A stretch of DNA of 64,000 bases from Ectopseudomonas mendocina (GTDB taxonomy: Bacteria; Pseudomonadota; Gammaproteobacteria; Pseudomonadales; Pseudomonadaceae). Positions 55,181 to 62,483 of the stretch are shown one piece after another. The notes under the pieces were generated by a model. It was not told where the DNA came from. It saw nothing but the letters and a program-made list of their open reading frames with translations, and searched no databases. The stretch spans positions 1 through 64,000 of the forward strand of contig NZ_JADTQG010000010.1 of the NCBI RefSeq assembly GCF_016008875.1, read 5' to 3'. The number at the start of each line of letters is the position of its first letter. Position 1 is the first letter of the stretch. Both the position numbers and the translations under genes were made by a program.

Positions 55181-56788
55181 CTACCTGGGCCCTGGCGGCA
55201 GATAGCGGCCATACCAGGGCCTCCTGGGAATCCGCCCGGCCAGGCGCTGGGCCTCCTCCTCATCGTCATGGATGACATGCAGCGCCAGCTTCATGGTCTC
55301 GATGTCCAGCTCTCCCCCGCCGCCGCCATTGCTGCGGCCCCAGGCACCGCAACCGGCCTGCGTCGGCCCCATCCAGGGTTCCTCGACCTCGACCCAGCGC
55401 CCCTTGGCGAACCACGGCACGCCGCTGATTTCACGACGCTGAACCTCACCCGGATGAGCTTGCTCATGTGCCTGAAACCAGTCCTCGAGGCGATCATCGA
55501 TCCAGCTATGGAAAGCCCAGAACACCGGATTCACATGGGACGAAAAAGCATCGGCCAGGTAGTCGTTCTGCGGCCGGAACCAGCGCTCGGAAAAGTCGTT
55601 GGGCGCCCGGTCGGACAGCATCGGGTACCGGCTGTTCGGGTCACGCCCCACCGCCGCCCAGCACATATGCAACCAATCGTGCAGACCCAGCTCGATGCGA
55701 CTGCCCAGCTCCCCTAGACACAGGGTGGCCAGGTAATCCGGGTTCTGGTACTGGGCCTCCCACAGCTGGAAGTTGCCGTAGAAGCCCTCGCTACTCTTCA
55801 CATCCCGCAACCACCGATTGAACTCATCGTCACCCGCTATTTCCCAGGCAGGCGGCACCGAGTAGCCATCCTTGTTCTCCAGGTAATCCACGAATGCCTG
55901 AATGCCATGACCGATGAAGGGCCTGGGCGGGGGAAACCGTTTCCAGGTCGGCAGCGCCTGGAAGCTACGGGCCTGCCCCAGCATCTGCCGGTGCATGAAC
56001 AGGAAATCTTCGCCGGAACCGTTACGGTGGCGGTGCTTGCCGCGGGCATCACGCTCAGCACCCAGTGGCCCCGGCTGCCAGTCCAGCCCTCGGAGCGATT
56101 GCCTGCGGTCGTCATCCAGGCGATGCCAGCGGTCACGGCTGGCATGCCAGAGCTGGTGGAACAGACGATGCCTGGGCGAAGTCAGCCAGGCATGCAGTTC
56201 CGGCTGATAGGGCAACCGCTCTCGCGCCTCGATGAAGGGGCGTCGCTTGGCCAGGAACCCGGCCTGCAGCGTTGACCTCCCGGGCTGAGTGCCACGTTGG
56301 CGCAGTTTGCCACTGAGGGTCGCCTCTCCCCCACCAGCACTCCAGACATCCCAGATCTCGTCGAAGATCGCCGTGCATTCATAGGCCTGCCCAGCGCTGC
56401 CCACCAGTTTCCAGCGCAGATTGGCGCCTTTGTCGGTCGAGAGATCGCCGAACAGCTCAAAGCCTCCGTCGAGAAAAGGCCGGCGCCCGAGATATCCACG
56501 CACCGCACGGCCACCTGGCCCGACATCCAGCAGCAACTCCAGCCCTTCGCCAGCGAAATCGGCAAAGTCTCCCTGCCCGTCGAGCAAGCGGAAATCCCAG
56601 ATACCAACCAGTCGGCCGGCCAGCAGAGTCTGCGCGAGGGTTGGCGGCTCGATCGTGGGCTCTTCGACCAATGCAGCCTCTTCAGCAGCCCGATAGCGCT
56701 GGTACCCCACGAGGGGCAAGCCGGCCCCTCCCGCAACAGCAGCCACTGCTGCAGCCCCCGCCAGCAAGCCGCGCCGAGAAACCTTCAT
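55181..56788 (-). CDS. pvdP: Pyoverdine chromophore tyrosinase PvdP
   Basis: 535 residues from the ATG at 56788. Twin-arginine signal (SRRGLLAGAAAVAAVAGG, residues 4-21). A beta-barrel N-terminal part, then a tyrosinase domain with copper-ligand His in HRLFHQLWHASRDRWH, HDWLHMCW and DAFSSHVNPVFWAFHSW. PvdP oxidises the D-Tyr/Dab unit of ferribactin to form the fluorescent chromophore in the periplasm. Driven by a PvdS box 46 bp upstream. Confidence 0.92.
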   Translation of the reverse strand: MKVSRRGLLAGAAAVAAVAGGAGLPLVGYQRYRAAEEAALVEEPTIEPPTLAQTLLAGRLVGIWDFRLLDGQGDFADFAGEGLELLLDVGPGGRAVRGYLGRRPFLDGGFELFGDLSTDKGANLRWKLVGSAGQAYECTAIFDEIWDVWSAGGGEATLSGKLRQRGTQPGRSTLQAGFLAKRRPFIEARERLPYQPELHAWLTSPRHRLFHQLWHASRDRWHRLDDDRRQSLRGLDWQPGPLGAERDARGKHRHRNGSGEDFLFMHRQMLGQARSFQALPTWKRFPPPRPFIGHGIQAFVDYLENKDGYSVPPAWEIAGDDEFNRWLRDVKSSEGFYGNFQLWEAQYQNPDYLATLCLGELGSRIELGLHDWLHMCWAAVGRDPNSRYPMLSDRAPNDFSERWFRPQNDYLADAFSSHVNPVFWAFHSWIDDRLEDWFQAHEQAHPGEVQRREISGVPWFAKGRWVEVEEPWMGPTQAGCGAWGRSNGGGGGELDIETMKLALHVIHDDEEEAQRLAGRIPRRPWYGRYLPPGPR

Positions 56789-56833
56789 CTGTATCCATCC
56801 GCTTGTCCGCTCTCTTGAGCGCATGCCCCAAGA

Positions 56834-56857
56834 ACGAACCTGCCTCTCCGGAATTTA
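56834..56857 (-). promoter_or_regulatory. PvdS iron-starvation box of pvdP
   Basis: Minus strand TAAAT-N16-CGT, exact spacing. It is back to back with the box of the divergent ggt gene, 32 bp away. Confidence 0.85.
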
Positions 56858-56889
56858 TGCACCTGCGCCATCACGAACCATCGCCAGCA

Positions 56890-56913
56890 TAAATTCCCCG
56901 CTTCCTGGCTCGT
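56890..56913 (+). promoter_or_regulatory. PvdS iron-starvation box of ggt
   Basis: TAAAT-N16-CGT with exact spacing, 56 bp upstream of the chosen ggt start. The downstream bases TTCTCCC are shared with the pvdM box, supporting a real promoter. Confidence 0.85.
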
Positions 56914-56969
56914 TCTCCCCTGAGTTGACCGCTTTACGAGCGAAACAAGGTGAAGCCACAGGAAGCGCT

Positions 56970-58688
56970 ATGAACAGCAATCGTGTTATCCGCAAATGGT
57001 CGGCGCTGGCCCTCGGCCTGTGGGCGCTGACTCCCGTGGCCCAGGCTGACGCCCCCGGACAGAACGTGATCACCACCCCTCACCCCCTGGCCACGGCAGC
57101 GGGTCGCCAGATCATCGAAGCAGGCGGCAACGCCTTCGATGCAGCCGTGGCGATTGCCGGCGTACTGGCGGTGGTCGAGCCCTACGGATCGGGACTCGGC
57201 GGTGGCGGTTTCCTGCTGCTGCGCGTAGCCGGTGAAACACCTCGATATCGTTTCCTCGATGCCCGCGAGCGCGCCCCGCTGGGCGCCAAGCCAGAGCAGT
57301 ACATGCGCGACGGCAAGATACAACCCGACCTGTCGTACGACGGCGCCCTGGCCAGCGCCATACCGGGTCAGCCAGCCGCCATGGCCAAACTCTCCGAACA
57401 CTATGGCCGGCTGCCACTCGCAGCGAGCCTGGAACCCGCTATCCGCCTGGCCCGCAGCGGCGTCGAAGTCGACGAACACTACCGGGAGTGGGCCTCCTAT
57501 CGACTGAAAGCCATGCAGCAGGATGCGGGCAGCGCACAGCTGTTTCTCGTCGACGGGAAAATACCCGCCAAGGGACAACAAATGAAAAATCCGCAGTTGG
57601 CGACCAGCCTGCAGCTTCTGGCAGAGCATGGCCATGCCGGTTTCTACAGTGGCGAGCTGGCCAGCAAGCTGGTGGATGGCGTGCGAAAACATGGCGGCGC
57701 CTGGACGCTGCAGGATCTGAGCGAATATCAGGTCATCGAACGGGAACCCCTGCGTTGGCCGCTACCGCAAGGCGGCGAGCTGATCAGCGCGCCGCCGCCT
57801 TCGGCCGGTGGGCTGGTGCTGCTTCAGGGCCTCGGCATGCTGCAATCGCTGCCCTGGCAAGAGGCCGGCACCGTTCAGCGCACCCATTACGTGGTCGAGG
57901 CTCTACGCCGCGCCTACCGGGATCGGGGCGTGCTGGGCGATCCGGACTTCGTCAAGATGCCGCTGCAGCGACTGACTTCCGCAGACTATCTGCGTCAGCA
58001 GGCGCAGGGCATCGCCCCCGACCATGCCACTCCCAGCGCCAGCCTGCCGCCGGTACAGCCCTGGCGTGAAGGCGAACACACCACTCACTTCACGGTTCTC
58101 GATGCGCAAGGCAACGCCGTCGCCGCGACCCTCTCGCTCAACAGTATGTTCGGCGCCGCCTTCACCATCCCGGGCACCGGCATCCTGCTGAACAATGAAA
58201 TGGATGACTTCGCCATCGACGTGGCCGGCAGCAATGCCTACGGCGTACAGGGCAGCACCGCGAACGCGCTGGCCGGCGGCAAACGACCAGTCTCCAGCAT
58301 GGCCCCGAGCTTCATCGAGTCCGACCGCGACTTCGTTACATTCGGCACGCCAGGGGGCAGCCAGATTCCCAGCATGCTCCTGATCTCCCTGTTGGCTTAT
58401 CTACAGGACGAACCCGCCTCGCACTGGGTAAGTCTGCCGCGCTACCACCATCAGTACCTGCCCGATGTCATCAGCCATGAGCCCGATGCATTCAGCGCCG
58501 CCGAGCGCGACGAGCTGGCGTCTCGCGGCTATCGACTGGAACAGGTCGCGAGCTATGGCAACCAGCAATCCATTCACTGGCACAAGCGCAGCGGAAAGGT
58601 CGAAGGTGCCAGCGACCCACGGGGCATGGGTACGACAGAAATCTCACCGGCACAGCCGGCTCCGACGCACCGCAATCCCCTTCGCTAG
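56970..58688 (+). CDS. ggt: Periplasmic gamma-glutamyltransferase in the pyoverdine regulon
   Basis: 572 residues from the ATG at 56970, with AGGAAG upstream. Signal peptide about 1-26 (LTPVAQADA). All GGT hallmarks are present: DARERAP (glutamate-binding Arg), GLGGGGFLLL, the self-cleavage/nucleophile Thr371 in EHTTHFTVLD, NNEMDDF and PGGSQIP. GGTs hydrolyse or transfer gamma-linked glutamate. It sits under its own PvdS box between pvdP and pvdM, so it should act on pyoverdine or a precursor in the periplasm. PAO1 has no ggt in its pvd locus. A general glutathione role is the alternative. Confidence 0.88.
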   Translation: MNSNRVIRKWSALALGLWALTPVAQADAPGQNVITTPHPLATAAGRQIIEAGGNAFDAAVAIAGVLAVVEPYGSGLGGGGFLLLRVAGETPRYRFLDARERAPLGAKPEQYMRDGKIQPDLSYDGALASAIPGQPAAMAKLSEHYGRLPLAASLEPAIRLARSGVEVDEHYREWASYRLKAMQQDAGSAQLFLVDGKIPAKGQQMKNPQLATSLQLLAEHGHAGFYSGELASKLVDGVRKHGGAWTLQDLSEYQVIEREPLRWPLPQGGELISAPPPSAGGLVLLQGLGMLQSLPWQEAGTVQRTHYVVEALRRAYRDRGVLGDPDFVKMPLQRLTSADYLRQQAQGIAPDHATPSASLPPVQPWREGEHTTHFTVLDAQGNAVAATLSLNSMFGAAFTIPGTGILLNNEMDDFAIDVAGSNAYGVQGSTANALAGGKRPVSSMAPSFIESDRDFVTFGTPGGSQIPSMLLISLLAYLQDEPASHWVSLPRYHHQYLPDVISHEPDAFSAAERDELASRGYRLEQVASYGNQQSIHWHKRSGKVEGASDPRGMGTTEISPAQPAPTHRNPLR

Positions 58689-58705
58689 AACACTGGAGAG
58701 CTCGC

Positions 58706-59899
58706 ATGTCAGCAGGAAACCTATCGCCTGGCGGCCACTGGCTGGATCAGGAACAGTCAGAACACCACAAGCAGAAGTGGCACATCCTGCTCCTGACCTT
58801 CGTGATCGTGTTTTTCACCTCCTATGAGCATCACTTCGATGAGTGGGTATATACGCAGTGGGTGCTGAACTATGACTTCGGCCTGGTCAGAAGAGGCCTA
58901 GTCGGCGGCCTGCTCAAGGCGTTCGGCTACGTGCCGAGCCCGGAGTTCTACATGGCCGGCGCCTTTCTCTTCGCCCTTGCGATCTGCGCCGCCCTGCTCT
59001 GGTTGCTGTCACGCTCGGCACTTGCCTATTGCAGGCAGAGCACGGCCGCTTTCCTGCTGACGATGTTCTTCATCTGCCACCCGCTGATCATTCCGCACTT
59101 CGCCCAGGCAGCCGGCTTCCTCGACAACATCAACTACCTGATCGCTATCCTCGGTATCGCGGTGATCCTCAAGTGCCCGGCCAAGGTCGGCGCACTTGCG
59201 GTTCTGCTGGCCGGAGGCCTGGTCATTCCGATCCACGAAGCCAGCTTCGTAATGTTCGTGCCACTGCTCATCGGAATCTGGTTCTACACCAACCGACCGA
59301 AGCTGGTGAGCGTCGACAGCGTGCTGATTCTGATCGTGTTCGCCCTGCTTCTGGCCGAGGTGATCTTCATCGGCACCAGCAACCCCAGTTCGAAAATATC
59401 CCTGCAGGGCTACTACGAGCATCTTCTGGCCTCCACTCAGCCCATCGACATCGAGGCGGTTGGCATCCTGTTCAATACGCTGGAGGGCAACTCGTCGGAA
59501 ACGGCGAGCGTCATGCTGAGCGTTCTCTATCTCAACTTTCACCTGAACATGTTGTTCGGGCTGATCCCTACATTCTTCATCGGCGCGAAGATACTGAAGG
59601 CGCTGTCGCGCCACATCAGACCGATCTCCCATGAAAGCTTCCTGCTGGTCTGCTCCATCTCGCCTCTGGCCCTGTATCTGATCGCATCGGACTACACCCG
59701 CTGGTGGAGCATTGCCGTCAGCAACACGGCGATTTCACTGACGCTGCTGATGCGCGACCCGGTACTGGCCGGCGCGATCGGCGACGTGGTGTACCGCTAC
59801 CGCTGGTTCGTCATCCTCGCCATCGGCTTTGGCCTAGCGCTGGGCCCGTTCACGTCGGATCTGAGCTACAGGAACCTCAACTGGTTGTATTCGTTGTAG
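58706..59899 (+). CDS. Polytopic membrane protein co-transcribed with ggt
   Basis: 397 residues, GGAGAG before the start, 17 bp after ggt. About nine to ten membrane spans. A conserved-looking loop NYDFGLVRRGLVGGLL follows the first span, with acidic and aromatic residues (EHHFDEWVY) near the periplasmic edge of that span, a layout seen in some GT-C-fold glycosyltransferases and EpsG-like proteins. I cannot assign a function. Being under the same PvdS box as ggt it is a candidate pyoverdine or envelope modifying protein. Confidence 0.7.
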   Translation: MSAGNLSPGGHWLDQEQSEHHKQKWHILLLTFVIVFFTSYEHHFDEWVYTQWVLNYDFGLVRRGLVGGLLKAFGYVPSPEFYMAGAFLFALAICAALLWLLSRSALAYCRQSTAAFLLTMFFICHPLIIPHFAQAAGFLDNINYLIAILGIAVILKCPAKVGALAVLLAGGLVIPIHEASFVMFVPLLIGIWFYTNRPKLVSVDSVLILIVFALLLAEVIFIGTSNPSSKISLQGYYEHLLASTQPIDIEAVGILFNTLEGNSSETASVMLSVLYLNFHLNMLFGLIPTFFIGAKILKALSRHIRPISHESFLLVCSISPLALYLIASDYTRWWSIAVSNTAISLTLLMRDPVLAGAIGDVVYRYRWFVILAIGFGLALGPFTSDLSYRNLNWLYSL

Positions 59900-60024
59900 T
59901 GGTTCGCCCCCTGGCGGTGTCGATACCTACTACGTCAGCGGTGCGCGACTCTGGCTAACCGGCACTTCTGTACCGAGCCACATGAATGGTTACAGACATC
60001 ACCGCCGCCGGGCAGAGCAGCCCA

Positions 60025-60048
60025 TAAATTTCACCCCATCCTGCTCGT
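60025..60048 (+). promoter_or_regulatory. PvdS iron-starvation box of pvdMO
   Basis: TAAAT-N16-CGT, exact spacing, 57 bp before pvdM; followed by TTCTCCCA. Confidence 0.85.
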
Positions 60049-60104
60049 TCTCCCAACAATCGCCGGCATCCCTGCCGGCGCAGCACCACGCACAAGGGAG
60101 CCCC

Positions 60105-61445
60105 ATGAGTACGAGTCGCACCACGTGGAAATGGTCATTATCGATCCTGTCACTATCACTCCTGGCCGGGGCGGCACTGGCCTGGTGGCTCCTGATTCGC
60201 GAGACACCTCTGTATCCGAAAGAGATCATCGAGCGAGCCAATGCGCTGCAGGATCGTATTCTTTCGTTCGACGCTCACCTGGACATTCCACTGCACTTCG
60301 GCAGCGAAGGCGCGGAAGCGGATCGCGACGGAACCGAGCAGTTCGACCTGGTCAAGGCCGAGCGCGGCCGCCTGAGCGGCGCCGCACTGACCATCTTTGC
60401 CTGGCCCGAATTCTGGACCGGCGCCAACAGCCCTCACCGCCCTACTGCAGGTTTCGTCGAAGCGGCACGGCATGAACAGGAAACCCGCTACCGCATCATC
60501 ACCGGCATCGCCCGCGACTTTCCCGAGCGCGCTGGCATCGCCTATACCCCGGCCGACTTCCGTCGCCTGGCCCACGAAGGCAAGTTCGCCATCGTCATCA
60601 GCATGCTCAACGCTTACCCACTGGGCGACGACGTTGCCCGGCTGGACGACTGGGCCGCGCGCGGCATGCGCATCTTCGGTTTCAACTACGTCGCCAACAA
60701 TGCCTGGGCCGATTCGTCACGGCCGATGCCATTCTTCGGCGACTCGCCCGATGAACATGGCGGCCTCTCGGAACTGGGCTGTCAGGCGGTACAGCGCCTC
60801 AACGACCTGGGCGTGGTCGTCGACGTATCGCAGATGTCCACCGCCGCACTGGAACAGACAGCCGAACTGAGCCGCGCCCCCATCATTGCCTCCCACTCCG
60901 GCGTACGGGGCCTGGTGGATCTGCAGCGCAATCTGACCGACAAGGAGATGCGCCTGATCCGCGATACCGGCGGCGTGGTGCATATCGTCGGTTTCAGCTC
61001 TCAGCTCAAGGCGTTCTCCAAGGACGCCCTGGACAAGGTCAACCGTATGCGTGCCGAGTTCGACCTGCCCGAGGTGCAAAACCTGTCCCAGGCCAGCATG
61101 CCCGCCGACCCGGTCTTCTCCATCTGGCCGGAGCAACGATTCGGCGAATATGCCAGTCGCCTCTACCCGATCCTAGAGGCCGATACCCGCGCTTCACTGA
61201 AAGAGCTCGGTGACAGCATCGACTATGCGGTGAAGAAAATCGGCATCGACCACGTAGGTATCAGCTCGGACTTCAACGACGGCGGCGGCCTGATCGGCTG
61301 GGAAAACGTCGCCGACACGCGCAACGTCACCGCCGAACTCATCCAGCGCGGCTACTCCGACGAAGACATCGCCAAGCTGTGGGGCGGCAACTTCCTGCGG
61401 GTCTGGGAGTCAGCGCAACGACTGGCCAAACCAGAAAAGCCCTGA
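60105..61445 (+). CDS. pvdM: Pyoverdine maturation dipeptidase-like protein PvdM
   Basis: 446 residues from the ATG at 60105 (GGGAG upstream). An N-terminal membrane anchor (about 10-32), then a renal-dipeptidase-type zinc TIM barrel: DAHLDIPLHF, VDVSQMS, ASHSGVRGL and GISSDFNDGGG. PvdM is required for chromophore oxidation together with PvdP. In PAO1 pvdN and pvdO follow; here pvdO follows directly and pvdN is missing. Confidence 0.92.
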   Translation: MSTSRTTWKWSLSILSLSLLAGAALAWWLLIRETPLYPKEIIERANALQDRILSFDAHLDIPLHFGSEGAEADRDGTEQFDLVKAERGRLSGAALTIFAWPEFWTGANSPHRPTAGFVEAARHEQETRYRIITGIARDFPERAGIAYTPADFRRLAHEGKFAIVISMLNAYPLGDDVARLDDWAARGMRIFGFNYVANNAWADSSRPMPFFGDSPDEHGGLSELGCQAVQRLNDLGVVVDVSQMSTAALEQTAELSRAPIIASHSGVRGLVDLQRNLTDKEMRLIRDTGGVVHIVGFSSQLKAFSKDALDKVNRMRAEFDLPEVQNLSQASMPADPVFSIWPEQRFGEYASRLYPILEADTRASLKELGDSIDYAVKKIGIDHVGISSDFNDGGGLIGWENVADTRNVTAELIQRGYSDEDIAKLWGGNFLRVWESAQRLAKPEKP

Positions 61446-61505
61446 GCCCACATCCAGACCGTCCTCACGACCCGTTTTCACCTACTCGATGAAGGATCAA
61501 GCAAG

Positions 61506-62372
61506 ATGCATTACAAATATCCCCTTGGAAGTCTCCTGCTACTCTGCCTGGCTGCTGCCTCCTCTCTCCAGGCGGCGCAGAAAACGCCCGCCCCCGGCAC
61601 CGTGTTCAAGGACTGCGAAAACTGCCCCGAAATGGTCGTGCTACCAGCCGGCAGCTTCGTCATGGGCACTCCCGAAAACGAGGTAGGCCGCCAGCATGAC
61701 GAGGGGCCGCTACGCACCGTAGCCTTCGCCAGACCCTTCGCCATCAGCCGCTACCAGGTGACTGCCGCAGAACTCGATGCCTATATCAAGCAGTCGGACA
61801 CAGTGATCAAAAGCGGCGACAAGCGCCCAGGGCGCTGGTGCGAGGCAGGCAAGCCGAGCTATGAACAGGGCCCCCGGCAGCCCGCCGTGTGCGTCGACTA
61901 CCATGAGGTTCAGGCCTACACCCAGTGGCTGTCGAAGAAGACCGGCCAGACCTACCGGATGCTCAGCGAAGCCGAGCGCGAGTACGGCGCTCGGGCCGGC
62001 TCCACCGCCCCCTTCCCTTTCCCCTTCGATGAAGAAGGCGAGTACCAGATCAGCCAGCACGCCAATACCTATGGCCCCAAGGACGGTTACACCTACAGCT
62101 CCCCCGTAGGCAGCTATCCGCCGAATGCCTTTGGCGTCTACGACATGCATGGCAATGTCTACGAGTGGGTCGCCGATTGCTGGCATGACAGCTACGAAGG
62201 CGCGCCCGTGGATGGCAGCGCCTGGATAGACGACGCGCAGTGTGATCTGGTGCAGATCCGCGGCAACGATTGGGGCGAGCCGCCGATCTTCTCCCGCTCG
62301 GGCAACCGCAACAATGCCTACAAGAATACCCGCGGCGACTGGATCGGCTTCCGCGTTGCGCGAGAGCTCTGA
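61506..62372 (+). CDS. pvdO: Pyoverdine maturation protein PvdO (FGE/sulfatase-modifying fold)
   Basis: 288 residues with a signal peptide (about 1-23, SLQAAQ). Formylglycine-generating-enzyme-like fold: MVVLPAGSFVMGTPENE near residue 42, PVGSYPPNAFGVYDMHGNVYEW near residue 200 and GFRVAREL at the end. PvdO converts dihydropyoverdine to pyoverdine in the periplasm. 60 bp after pvdM, so probably in one transcript. Confidence 0.92.
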   Translation: MHYKYPLGSLLLLCLAAASSLQAAQKTPAPGTVFKDCENCPEMVVLPAGSFVMGTPENEVGRQHDEGPLRTVAFARPFAISRYQVTAAELDAYIKQSDTVIKSGDKRPGRWCEAGKPSYEQGPRQPAVCVDYHEVQAYTQWLSKKTGQTYRMLSEAEREYGARAGSTAPFPFPFDEEGEYQISQHANTYGPKDGYTYSSPVGSYPPNAFGVYDMHGNVYEWVADCWHDSYEGAPVDGSAWIDDAQCDLVQIRGNDWGEPPIFSRSGNRNNAYKNTRGDWIGFRVAREL

Positions 62373-62400
62373 CCCCATCAGATAGACGCCGAGTGGCCGA

Positions 62401-62438
62401 GCCGTGCCGGGAGCTAAATCCCCCGGCACGGCATTCGT
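62401..62438 (+). promoter_or_regulatory. PvdS box of pvdE embedded in a terminator-like hairpin
   Basis: Perfect 11-bp arms GCCGTGCCGGG (62401-62411) and CCCGGCACGGC (62422-62432) enclose a 10-base loop that contains TAAAT (62415-62419); CGT follows after exactly 16 bases at 62436-62438. So the pvdO 3' hairpin and the pvdE PvdS promoter use the same bases. Confidence 0.8.
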
Positions 62439-62483
62439 TCAGTTGCAGAAGCATCCCTTCCACGCCTGAAACGGAAAGCCCTC

